NCBI GenBank assembly: GCA_017853785.1
Contig: JAFMIX010000068.1
Coordinates: 1 to 9,053, forward strand
Length of the DNA stretch: 9,053 nucleotides
Reading direction: 5' to 3'
Source: Verrucomicrobiales bacterium
GTDB lineage: Bacteria; Verrucomicrobiota; Verrucomicrobiia; Limisphaerales; JAFMIX01
In this document: piece by piece, positions 1 to 5,871 of the stretch
Position numbering within the stretch: position 1 is the stretch's first letter
How the letters are laid out: each line of letters begins with the position of its first letter
The notes under the pieces: generated by a model
The model's input: only the letters and a program-made list of their open reading frames with translations
Database searches by the model: none
Told to the model about the DNA's origin: nothing
Made by a program: the position numbers and the translations under genes

Positions 1-523
1 GGACATTGGCTTTCTGCAAGATTTCGAGGCGCGACAGGATGCGGTGCAGCCCGGCGACGCCGGCGTCGTGGATGCGGACGACGTGGTTGCCCATGATGTC
101 GGCGGTGACGGCGGCTTCCTCGGCCACGGGCAAATCGCTCGTGCCGGCGCAGATGACCGCGATCGTGCCGGGACGCTTGGGCAACGGCTTTTTCTCGATG
201 GTGACGCAGCGGGCGAGTTCGTGATGCTCGGCGGCCTTGAATTTTTTCTTCAGCGCCTTGGCGTGTTCCGGCGTGGTGCGGGTGACGAGGACGTTCTGGC
301 CGTGTTGCAGCAGTTTGCCGGCGATGCCGACGACTTGGGCGGGGGTTTTGCCCGCGCCGAAGATGACTTCGGGAAAGCCTTTGCGGAGCGCGCGGTGGGT
401 GTCCACCTGGGCATAGCCGAGGTCGGCGGTGGGCGCCGCTTGGAACGCACGGAGGACGGCGTCGCGGCTGGCGGTGCCGGCGCGGAATTTTTCGAGGAGC
501 TGAATGGCTTCAGTGGTCGTCAC
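1..523 (-). CDS. larB: LarB, nickel-pincer cofactor biosynthesis carboxylase/hydrolase (3' end outside window)
   Basis: LarB carboxylates the pyridinium ring of nicotinic acid adenine dinucleotide and releases AMP, the first step toward the nickel-pincer nucleotide cofactor of lactate racemase and related enzymes; it is cytoplasmic. The first 174 codons are visible and the gene continues past position 1. The N-terminal region carries the family block DTHRALRKGFPEVIFGAGKT (about residues 41-60). The PurE-like domain follows, with AVICAGTSDLPVAEEAA (122-138) and ADIMGNHVVRIHDAGVAGLH (141-160), which match the AIR-carboxylase-like core. I chose the GTG at 523 because an in-frame stop (TAA) lies about 45 bases upstream with no ATG between, and because residues from this GTG give the expected helical N-terminus. 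No clear Shine-Dalgarno sequence precedes it. It lies 52 bases behind a small secreted-protein gene on the same strand and may be co-transcribed with it. Family assignment is firm; the start is likely but not proven. Confidence 0.93.
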   Translation of the reverse strand, partial: MTTTEAIQLLEKFRAGTASRDAVLRAFQAAPTADLGYAQVDTHRALRKGFPEVIFGAGKTPAQVVGIAGKLLQHGQNVLVTRTTPEHAKALKKKFKAAEHHELARCVTIEKKPLPKRPGTIAVICAGTSDLPVAEEAAVTADIMGNHVVRIHDAGVAGLHRILSRLEILQKANV

Positions 524-575
524 GCGGCGACGATGCCACAGCGCGAGGGTCGGGTCACGCCAGAATTACCCCGGG

Positions 576-902
576 TCAGAAGTTGACCGCGAACAGTTTC
601 AGCCCGTTCACCCGGCCGGTGGTGAAGTCGCGGGTCACGTTAAGTTCACCCGTGCCAAACTCTTCGGGTGCGACGGGATTAATCATTTGCAGCGGCTTGC
701 CTGTCCGCGCGACGTCCGCCGCGATGCCCTGATAGCGGGCTTTGGCTTGGGCCGCCGCCGGCGGAGGCGCGTGGATTTTTTTTGCGTAATACCGTTCGCG
801 ACCGACGCTGTGGAAGAGGGTTGATTCGCTCCTCCATGTGGTTTCCTTGGCTGGCAATACCGTTGCCAGCGACAATAAAGTCAATGCAACGATTGTTTTC
901 AT
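576..902 (-). CDS. Small secreted protein of unknown function
   Basis: This 108-residue protein has an obvious signal peptide: one lysine, a hydrophobic core and an Ala-x-Ala-like end (MKTIVALTLLSLATVLPA, 1-18). The mature part is about 90 residues without cysteine. It has a proline/alanine run near 45-50, then a stretch with GIAADVARTGKPLQMINP (59-76) and a C-terminus ending in NGLKLFAVNF. I recognise no characterised domain; the style resembles small conserved exported proteins of Verrucomicrobiota, but that is a memory of pattern, not a match. The start at 902 is preferred over the in-frame start at 941 because it begins the signal peptide exactly and has a good ribosome binding site 8 bases upstream. 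It precedes larB on the same strand by 52 bases. Any link to nickel-cofactor metabolism is conjecture. Confidence 0.75.
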   Translation of the reverse strand: MKTIVALTLLSLATVLPAKETTWRSESTLFHSVGRERYYAKKIHAPPPAAAQAKARYQGIAADVARTGKPLQMINPVAPEEFGTGELNVTRDFTTGRVNGLKLFAVNF

Positions 903-910
903 AACAATAT

Positions 911-916
911 CTCCCC
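911..916 (-). promoter_or_regulatory. Shine-Dalgarno site of the small secreted protein
   Basis: On the minus strand GGGGAG lies 8 bases before the ATG at 902. It is the only strong Shine-Dalgarno sequence I find before any gene in the window, and it decides the start codon in favour of 902 over the upstream in-frame start at 941. Confidence 0.6.
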
Positions 917-1020
917 GCCTGTAAACTCGTTCCGTCGGCAAAATTTGTCAACTTGGACCAGCGGCAAAATTCGCTCGCCAAGGAGTGCCCCGCTTTCTAG
1001 TCTGCGTTGCCCAACGCCCG

Positions 1021-1758
1021 ATGGCTGCCATCATCCAAATCAACAAGCTGCGCGTGGAATACGGCGGAGCGATGCCGAAGGTTGCTTTGAAGGGGCTGGA
1101 CCTGACCGTCAACGCCGGCGAAGTCTTCGGCTACCTCGGCCCAAACGGCGCCGGCAAGACGACGACGATGAATGTGCTGCTGGGGTTCGCCAACGCCACG
1201 AGCGGCATGGCGCAGCTGTTCGGCGTGGATGTGCGGCAGCCCATTGCGCGGCAACGCATCGGCTATCTGCCGGAACTCACCTACTACTACAAGTTTCTCA
1301 CGGCGGAGGAGATTCTGCGGTTTTACGCGAAGATTTTTGGGATCGCCAAGAGCGCGATCGAGTCGCGCATCGATGCCGTCTTGAAACTCGTCGAGCTCGA
1401 CCACGCCCGGAAACGCCAGATCAAAACCTACTCGAAGGGCATGCAGCAGCGCGTCGGCCTTGCGCAGGCACTCATCAACAATCCCGACCTGCTCATCCTC
1501 GACGAGCCGACGAGCGGGCTTGATCCCATCGGGCGGATGCAGGTGCGCGCCATCATCCAACGCTTGAAAGGTGAAGGCAAAACCGTCTTCTTCTCCTCGC
1601 ACGAGCTGGGCGAGGTGGAAACCGTGTGCGATCGCGTGGCCATCATGTGCGAAGGGGAATTGAAGGCCGAAGGCAAGGTCGCCGATCTCATGCGCGAGCA
1701 CGGCGCGAGCCTCGAGCAAATTTTTCTAAAACTTATCGGCTATCGGGCTGCCGCGTAA
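1021..1758 (+). CDS. ABC transporter ATP-binding protein (ABC-2 exporter type)
   Basis: This 245-residue nucleotide-binding subunit hydrolyses ATP at the inner membrane to drive the permease encoded next. All motifs are intact: Walker A GPNGAGKT (40-47), a Q-loop position within GYLPELTYYY (81-90) where glutamate replaces glutamine, as is usual for ABC-2 exporters, signature YSKGMQQR (137-144), Walker B LLILDEP (157-163) with catalytic E162, D-loop SGLD (165-168) and switch histidine H194. The short C-terminus (about 45 residues after the H-loop) holds no extra domain. ATG at 1021 is preferred; a GTG at 985 would add 12 residues outside the family fold, and the AAGGAG there abuts the GTG too closely to serve it. 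Its stop codon is one base from the permease start, so the two are surely co-translated. The cargo cannot be read from the sequence. Confidence 0.95.
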   Translation: MAAIIQINKLRVEYGGAMPKVALKGLDLTVNAGEVFGYLGPNGAGKTTTMNVLLGFANATSGMAQLFGVDVRQPIARQRIGYLPELTYYYKFLTAEEILRFYAKIFGIAKSAIESRIDAVLKLVELDHARKRQIKTYSKGMQQRVGLAQALINNPDLLILDEPTSGLDPIGRMQVRAIIQRLKGEGKTVFFSSHELGEVETVCDRVAIMCEGELKAEGKVADLMREHGASLEQIFLKLIGYRAAA

Positions 1759-1759
1759 A

Positions 1760-2539
1760 ATGAACACCGTTTTCGCCATCGCAAGCGTCACGATCAAGGA
1801 GCTTTACCGACGGAAGGATTTCTATGTGCTGTTCGTGTTGAGCGCACTCATCACACTCATGGCCGAGGCCGGCACGTTCTTCCACGATGACAAGATCGTG
1901 CGCTACCTCAAGGAACTTTGCCTGCTGCTCATCTGGATTTCCGCGCTGGTCATCGCCGTGACGACGGCTGCACGGCAGATTCCGGCGGAACGCGAACAGC
2001 GGACGATTTTCCCGCTGCTTGCCAAGCCGGTGACGCGCGGCCAGGTCATCGCCGGCAAATCCCTCGGCTGCTGGCTCGCCGCCGGGCTGGCGCTGGTGGT
2101 GTTCTATCTGTTTCTCATCGCGGTGTGCGGTTCGCGGGAGCACGCGTGGCCGCTGCTGAATTATTTGCAGGCGGCGTGGCTGCAATGGATGTTCCTCGGC
2201 GTGGTCATCGCCATGGCGGTGCTCGGCTCGATTGTGTTCGCCGCGCCCTCGTCCAACGCCACCATCCTGTTCGTTGTGGTCATTGGCATCCTGCTGCTCG
2301 GCGGGCATCTGAATCAGGTCGCGCTGGAGCGGCCCGAACCGATGCGTTCGGTTCTGTATGCGATCTACTTCATCATCCCGCACCTGGAATGGTTCGATGT
2401 GCGCGCCCTCGTCATCCATGACCAAAGTCTGATCGCGTGGTGGGCAGTGGCGGCGGCGTCAGCCTACGCAATAGTCTACGCGGTGTTATTCCTGTTCGCG
2501 GCGTGGTTGGCGTTCCGCCGCAAGGCGCTGAACACCTGA
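1760..2539 (+). CDS. ABC-2 type transporter permease
   Basis: This 259-residue integral membrane protein is the likely partner of the preceding ATPase. Six hydrophobic segments are visible at about 21-37, 51-70, 103-123, 143-163, 166-182 and 225-251, the standard ABC-2 layout. After the second segment lies a cytoplasmic loop with RQIPAEREQRTIFPLLAKPV (72-91) then TRGQVIAGKSLG (92-103), the conserved coupling-type region of ABC-2 permeases that handle exports such as drugs, polysaccharides or sodium, or that assist in building envelope structures. The ATG overlaps nothing but sits one base after the ATPase stop, and no Shine-Dalgarno sequence is present, which suggests translational coupling. 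The third gene begins 6 bases after the stop. The substrate is unknown; the size and arrangement also fit NosY/GldF-like permeases, but no motif proves either. Confidence 0.9.
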   Translation: MNTVFAIASVTIKELYRRKDFYVLFVLSALITLMAEAGTFFHDDKIVRYLKELCLLLIWISALVIAVTTAARQIPAEREQRTIFPLLAKPVTRGQVIAGKSLGCWLAAGLALVVFYLFLIAVCGSREHAWPLLNYLQAAWLQWMFLGVVIAMAVLGSIVFAAPSSNATILFVVVIGILLLGGHLNQVALERPEPMRSVLYAIYFIIPHLEWFDVRALVIHDQSLIAWWAVAAASAYAIVYAVLFLFAAWLAFRRKALNT

Positions 2540-2545
2540 ACCGTC

Positions 2546-3514
2546 ATGCCTGCTCCCGGCTACATCCTGGCGTTGTTGCTCGCCGCGGGCGCGACTCTGG
2601 CGACGTGGCTGCAGCCGCGTGCTTCGATGTGGAGTTCCGCCCGCGCGAATTCCGGCAACCTGTTGAACATCGTCATGGGGGACGCGCGGCGGATGTTTGC
2701 CGACCATTTCTTCACGAAGGCGGACGTGTATTTTCACAGCGGCTATTACCCGTCCATCTTCGACCAGGGCCGCACGAACGAAGTCCACATCGCCGAGCAG
2801 GCTGGGACGGATGTCGCTGCCGGCCACGAGGGCCACGACCACAGCGAGCCCGGGCATCAGCATGACGCCAGTTGCCAGCACGACCACGCTCCGGCGGCGG
2901 CGAGCGAGCCGGAGCACGTCCACAGCGCGGGTTGTCAGCACGAGCCGCATGAACACGAATACCTCAAGCCGCCGCGTGACTGGATCGAGGCGTTCGGGCG
3001 GAATTTCTTCAACACGAAGCACACAGAGCTGACCGGTGCCGGGGCGCATGAAATTCTCCCTTGGCTGCGCGTGGCCGCCGAACTCGATCCGCAGCGCGTG
3101 GAAACCTACACCGTGGCCGCCTTCTGGCTGCGCGGGGAAATGAAACGCCCGCAAGACGCCGAGGCGTTTCTGCGTGATGGCCAACGGGCGAATCCCGACA
3201 GTGCGGAGATTTTGCTCGAGCTGGGCCAGTTGTATCGGGACAACTACAAGGATGTAGCCCGCGCCCGCAATCTGCTCGCGCTGGCCGACCGTAAAATGGA
3301 CGCGCAGGAGAAAAAGACCGGCGAACTCGACCTGCCGTTGAAGCGGCGCATTCTCGTCTCGCTCTCCCGATTGGAAGAAGCGGAGGGGAATTTCACCGCC
3401 GCCAGCCAGCACCTCCAGAAACTGCATGACGCCCTCCCTCCGGAAAACCCCGGCCCGCGCCACGAACTCGAAAAGCAGATTGCCGAACTCATGCAGAAAT
3501 CCCGCGGGAAATGA
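2546..3514 (+). CDS. Membrane-anchored TPR protein with His/Cys-rich metal-binding-like segment
   Basis: This 322-residue protein has one N-terminal hydrophobic segment (about 5-22) that is an uncleaved anchor or signal peptide, so the rest is probably periplasmic. Residues 30-90 form a conserved-looking module with RRMFADHFFTKADVYFHSGY (48-67). Residues 94-137 contain 12 histidines and two cysteines (C110, C130), including two CQH triplets. From about 145 onward helical repeats follow the TPR pattern, for example AAELDPQRVETYTVAAFWL (177-195), RANPDSAEILLELGQLY (214-230) and EEAEGNFTAASQHLQKL (277-293). The His-rich part resembles metal-binding linkers seen in zinc, nickel or copper handling proteins. 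The gene follows the permease by 6 bases, so it is the third member of the exporter cassette and may be its periplasmic partner. A metal-related role is inference; the His-rich part could also be a flexible linker. Confidence 0.82.
   Translation: MPAPGYILALLLAAGATLATWLQPRASMWSSARANSGNLLNIVMGDARRMFADHFFTKADVYFHSGYYPSIFDQGRTNEVHIAEQAGTDVAAGHEGHDHSEPGHQHDASCQHDHAPAAASEPEHVHSAGCQHEPHEHEYLKPPRDWIEAFGRNFFNTKHTELTGAGAHEILPWLRVAAELDPQRVETYTVAAFWLRGEMKRPQDAEAFLRDGQRANPDSAEILLELGQLYRDNYKDVARARNLLALADRKMDAQEKKTGELDLPLKRRILVSLSRLEEAEGNFTAASQHLQKLHDALPPENPGPRHELEKQIAELMQKSRGK
2843..2947 (+). repeat. Diverged 60-base tandem duplication in the His-rich segment
   Basis: Two in-frame copies with a 60-base period (20 residues) lie at 2843-2887 and 2903-2947. 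Both begin with AGCGAGCC, and both contain GTTGYCAGCACGA (12 of 13 bases the same). At protein level residues 100-114 align with 120-134 at 9 of 15 positions: the shared frame is SEP-x-H-x-H-x-A-x-CQH. The cysteines and paired histidines are kept while the spacer residues drift. Confidence 0.7.
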
Positions 3515-3529
3515 TTCCGCTTTGTTTTT
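3504..3529 (+). terminator. Possible intrinsic terminator of the ABC cassette
   Basis: GCGGGAA (3504-3510) can pair with TTCCGC (3515-3520) around a 4-base loop with one bulged G, followed by the T-rich run TTTGTTTTT (3521-3529). The stem is short and overlaps the stop codon of the TPR gene (3512-3514), so the call is weak. Its position at the end of the cassette and before hisB is what would be expected. Confidence 0.4.
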
Positions 3530-3549
3530 CGTTGGGGAAATTGTTTAAT
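3522..3549 (+). promoter_or_regulatory. Possible hisB promoter with very short leader
   Basis: TTTAAT (3544-3549) matches five of six bases of a sigma-70 -10 box. TTGTTT (3522-3527) is a poor -35, 16 bases upstream. The -10 box ends 7 bases before the hisB ATG, so transcription would begin at or next to the start codon. The weak -35 keeps confidence low. Confidence 0.35.
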
Positions 3550-3556
3550 CCGGCCA

Positions 3557-4219
3557 ATGAAAAACCGCGTCGCCAGCATCAAGCGCGTCACCGGCGAGAC
3601 CCGCATCGCCCTCGAGTTGAATCTCGATGGCACGGGCAAATCCGGCATCCGCACAGGCATCCCGTTCTTCGACCACATGCTCACGCTGTTCGCCAAGCAC
3701 GCGACGATGGATCTCAAGCTGCGCTGTCAGGGAGACCTGCCCGTGGATGCGCACCACACGGTGGAAGATTGCGGCATCGCGCTGGGTCAGGCTTTCGCGC
3801 AGGCGCTCGGCGAGAAGCGTGGGCTACGGCGCTACGGCGCGGGGTTTCATCCCAAGAATCCCTTCACGGGTGAAGCTTACCTGCCGATGGACGAGTGTCT
3901 CGCGCGCTGTGTGATCGATTTCAGCGGGCGGCCGTATCTCGTCTGGCGCGGGCTGAACCAGTTCGGCCTGAAAAAAATCTCCAAATCCGAGCGCACGCAG
4001 GACGCTTCGAGCGCGTTCCGGTTCGGGTTGGCGCGGGAATTTTTCCAAGGTTTCACCAACGAGGCCCGCTGCAACCTGCATCTGGAATTGCTCTACGGCG
4101 ATGAGCCGCATCACATCGTGGAGGCGCTGTTCAAGGCGTTCGCGCGCGCCACGGACTTCGCCTGCCAACGCGACCCGCGCATCGCCGGGCAAATCCCCAG
4201 CACGAAGGGGAAACTCTAA
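3557..4219 (+). CDS. hisB: Imidazoleglycerol-phosphate dehydratase
   Basis: HisB removes water from imidazole glycerol phosphate to give imidazole acetol phosphate in histidine synthesis; it is a cytoplasmic, manganese-dependent 24-mer. The metal-binding motifs of the duplicated fold are present: FFDHM with H40, DAHHTVED (64-71) with H66, H67 and E70, PMDE (110-113), H175, and GDEPHHIVEA (181-190) with H185, H186 and E189. The C-terminus has the family end PSTKGKL. At 220 residues it is about 25 longer than the usual 195. The surplus sits in two places: GFHPKNPFTGEA (96-107) before PMDE, and a stretch around 134-153 before REFFQGF. It is monofunctional, with no phosphatase domain, and stands alone without other his genes in view. 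The ATG at 3557 gives the family N-terminus; no Shine-Dalgarno sequence is seen. Confidence 0.97.
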   Translation: MKNRVASIKRVTGETRIALELNLDGTGKSGIRTGIPFFDHMLTLFAKHATMDLKLRCQGDLPVDAHHTVEDCGIALGQAFAQALGEKRGLRRYGAGFHPKNPFTGEAYLPMDECLARCVIDFSGRPYLVWRGLNQFGLKKISKSERTQDASSAFRFGLAREFFQGFTNEARCNLHLELLYGDEPHHIVEALFKAFARATDFACQRDPRIAGQIPSTKGKL

Positions 4220-4258
4220 GCTGGTTGAATAACTTTTTCCCCGCACCCGTCCAAACTC

Positions 4259-4855
4259 ATGCCGAGCCAAAAAGATTATTCCTCGCTGGAAGATGCCGCG
4301 TTGGTGAAGCTCGCGCAGAAGGGCGATACGCTGGCGTTCGAGGAGTTGGTGTTCCGGCATCGTGACAAGATTTACGCGCGCGCCTACACGATGATGCACA
4401 GCGAAGACGCCGCACTCGATCTTTCTCAGGAAGCCTGGGTCAAGGCATGGCAACGGCTGGCGCAGTTTCAGGGCGATTCCAGTTTCGCCACCTGGGTCAC
4501 GCGCATCACGATCAACGTGTGCCTCGACCAGTTGCGGAAGAACAAACGCCAGCGGGCCGAGTCGATCGAAGAATTAAATGAAGAATCCGGCGGCGTCGAT
4601 CGTCAAATGCCTGTCGTGACGGTGGACCCGACCGAGCGGCTGGAACGGGGCGAACTCCGGCAGAAGATTGACACGGCGCTCGGGAAGCTGACGGAGGAAC
4701 ATCGCACGGTGCTGGTGTTGCACGAGTTCCAGGAGATGGAATACAAAGACATCGCCCAGACGGTCGGGGTTTCCATCGGTACGGTGATGTCGCGGTTGTT
4801 TTACGCGCGCCGCAAAATGGCGGCGCTGCTGGCGGATGTGAGAAAAACAGAATGA
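4259..4855 (+). CDS. ECF-type RNA polymerase sigma factor
   Basis: This 198-residue protein directs core RNA polymerase to a dedicated promoter set. Sigma region 2 spans about 18-100: EELVFRHRDKIYARAYTMM (28-46), then the core-binding block DLSQEAWVKAWQRLAQFQG (54-72), then SSFATWVTRITINVCLDQLR (74-93) for -10 recognition. A variable linker (about 95-125) leads to sigma region 4 (about 130-190) with LTEEHRTVLVLHEFQEMEY (143-161) and the helix-turn-helix KDIAQTVGVSIGTVMSRLFY (162-181). There is no C-terminal extension, so it is a minimal RpoE-like ECF factor. The next gene starts 7 bases after its stop and encodes an anti-sigma-like membrane protein, the typical partner. I could not find a convincing ECF-type autoregulatory promoter in the 39 bases before it; the promoter may lie inside hisB. 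Confidence 0.95.
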   Translation: MPSQKDYSSLEDAALVKLAQKGDTLAFEELVFRHRDKIYARAYTMMHSEDAALDLSQEAWVKAWQRLAQFQGDSSFATWVTRITINVCLDQLRKNKRQRAESIEELNEESGGVDRQMPVVTVDPTERLERGELRQKIDTALGKLTEEHRTVLVLHEFQEMEYKDIAQTVGVSIGTVMSRLFYARRKMAALLADVRKTE

Positions 4856-4862
4856 TTTCGTT

Positions 4863-5363
4863 ATGAACGACGAACTACAGATCAAGGTCCAAGCCTTCCT
4901 TGACGGCGAATTGCCCGAAGCCGAAGCGCGCGAGATCGGCTCGCTGCTCGCCCGCGATGCGGACGCCGCGGCGATGCGCGCTGAACTCAAGCACACGCGG
5001 GCCGCGCTAGTGGGTTTTGAGCGGCGCATCCTCGTGCCGGAGACGCGGGAGTTTTACTTCTCCAAGATTCAGCGGGAGATCGAGCGCGAGGAAGCGTCCG
5101 CGTCCGCGCCCGCGCGCCCGCAACATTCGATCTTCAGTTTCTGGCGGCGGGCCTTGGCGGTGACCGGCGGCGTGGCCGCGCTGGCGGTCGCTTTGCTGGT
5201 GGTGACCAACTTCGGGCCGCGTGGGGCCGCCTTGGAAGTGGCGCTTGGTTCCGGCGAAGCCTTCACCTACCGCAACTACGAATCCGGCGCCACGCTCGTC
5301 TGGCTTTCCTACCCGGCGGAAAACGGGTTGGCGGAAAATCAACCGGCTGCTACGCTCCAATAA
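4863..5363 (+). CDS. Single-pass membrane anti-sigma-like protein without zinc motif
   Basis: This 166-residue protein probably holds the preceding sigma factor at the inner membrane. The N-terminal cytoplasmic part (1-90) has the anti-sigma style: QAFLDGELPEAEAREI (10-25) and helices up to about 78. It lacks the HxxxCxxC zinc motif, having no cysteine at all, so it is not a zinc-type anti-sigma (ZAS) protein. A basic patch (WRR, 94-96) precedes one membrane helix (about 97-117). The small outer part (118-166) contains EVALGSGEAFTYRNYESGAT (125-144) and VWLSYPAEN (146-154) and no known sensor domain. It starts 7 bases after the sigma gene and ends 5 bases before the exported-protein gene, so the three form an operon. 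The role rests on gene order and architecture, not on a recognised family motif. Confidence 0.8.
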   Translation: MNDELQIKVQAFLDGELPEAEAREIGSLLARDADAAAMRAELKHTRAALVGFERRILVPETREFYFSKIQREIEREEASASAPARPQHSIFSFWRRALAVTGGVAALAVALLVVTNFGPRGAALEVALGSGEAFTYRNYESGATLVWLSYPAENGLAENQPAATLQ

Positions 5364-5368
5364 CTTCC

Positions 5369-5818
5369 ATGAAGCTGAACTCTCTCCTCGTCACCCTCGC
5401 GCTGTTCACTGCCGCGCTGGGATTCACCGCCACCGCCCCCGCCGCCGACTTGAAGTTCGAGGCCCAGCTCATCTGGGGCACGAGCGAGGGCATGCCCGCC
5501 GATTCCAAGCTCAAGCCTGCTGACGCCGAGGTGCGCAAGAAGCTGGCAAGCCTGCCGTTGAAATGGACGCACTACTACGAGGTCAACCGCCAGAGCCTGG
5601 CCGTAGCGGCCAATCAAACCAAAAAATCCGTGTTGAGCGACCGGTGCACCGTAGAGGTCAAGCGTCTCGGCGGCGACAAAATCGAAGTGCTGCTCCTCGG
5701 TCAGGGCAAAGAAGTCGGCAAAGTCACCCAGCAACTGCCGCGCGGCGAGATTCTCGTGCTGGCTGGCAACGCCCCCGCCGAAAATGCCTGGCTCGTCACA
5801 TTGAAGCGGATTCAATGA
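5369..5818 (+). CDS. Exported protein of unknown function, third gene of the sigma/anti-sigma operon
   Basis: This 149-residue protein has a signal peptide with a cleavage site near APA-A-D (23-27). The mature region starts DLKFEAQLIWGT (27-38), continues with LPLKWTHYYEVNRQ (62-75), a single cysteine (C93), then IEVLLLGQGKEVGKVTQQLP (105-124) and GNAPAENAWLVTLKR (133-147). The pattern is of beta strands in a compact domain of about 120 residues. I recognise no characterised family, although the sequence looks like a conserved protein that accompanies ECF sigma genes in this group of bacteria. The start follows the anti-sigma stop by 5 bases and no Shine-Dalgarno sequence is visible, so coupling is likely. 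It may be a ligand, a target or a sensor partner of the anti-sigma protein; none of these can be chosen from sequence alone. Confidence 0.78.
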   Translation: MKLNSLLVTLALFTAALGFTATAPAADLKFEAQLIWGTSEGMPADSKLKPADAEVRKKLASLPLKWTHYYEVNRQSLAVAANQTKKSVLSDRCTVEVKRLGGDKIEVLLLGQGKEVGKVTQQLPRGEILVLAGNAPAENAWLVTLKRIQ

Positions 5819-5831
5819 CGCGCCCGCATAA

Positions 5832-5861
5832 TTGCTAGTTTTCTCCTGCCGTTCCGATAAT
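5832..5861 (+). promoter_or_regulatory. Candidate nadB promoter
   Basis: TTGCTA (5832-5837) and GATAAT (5856-5861) form a sigma-70-like pair with an 18-base spacer, matching four and five of six consensus bases. The -10 box ends 10 bases before the nadB ATG, which would give a leader of only a few bases. CATAAT at 5827-5832 is an alternative -10 but has no well-spaced -35. Confidence 0.45.
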
Positions 5862-5871
5862 CGTATCTCCG

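Noticed and set aside
44..586. Open frame on the plus strand over larB
   Set aside because: It lies opposite a recognisable LarB sequence and its product is a compositionally biased Gly/Asp/Ala string with no family features.
921..951. Promoter for the minus-strand secreted protein (TTGACA at 951-946, GTTTAC at 926-921)
   Set aside because: The -35 box is perfect but the spacer is 19 bases and the -10 is poor, so I do not list it as a feature.
997..2425. Minus-strand open frames opposite the ABC ATPase and permease
   Set aside because: The plus-strand proteins carry all expected motifs; the antisense products are His/Gln/Arg-rich and unrecognisable.
2486..3463. Long open frame on the minus strand opposite the TPR gene
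   Set aside because: It is a mirror effect of GC-rich codon bias. The translation is rich in Arg, Gly and Val without domain motifs, and the plus-strand protein has clear structure.
4207..4242. Inverted repeat GGGGAAA / TTTCCCC before the sigma gene as terminator or operator
   Set aside because: The loop is 22 bases, the stem 7, and no T-run follows the stem; chance pairing is likely.
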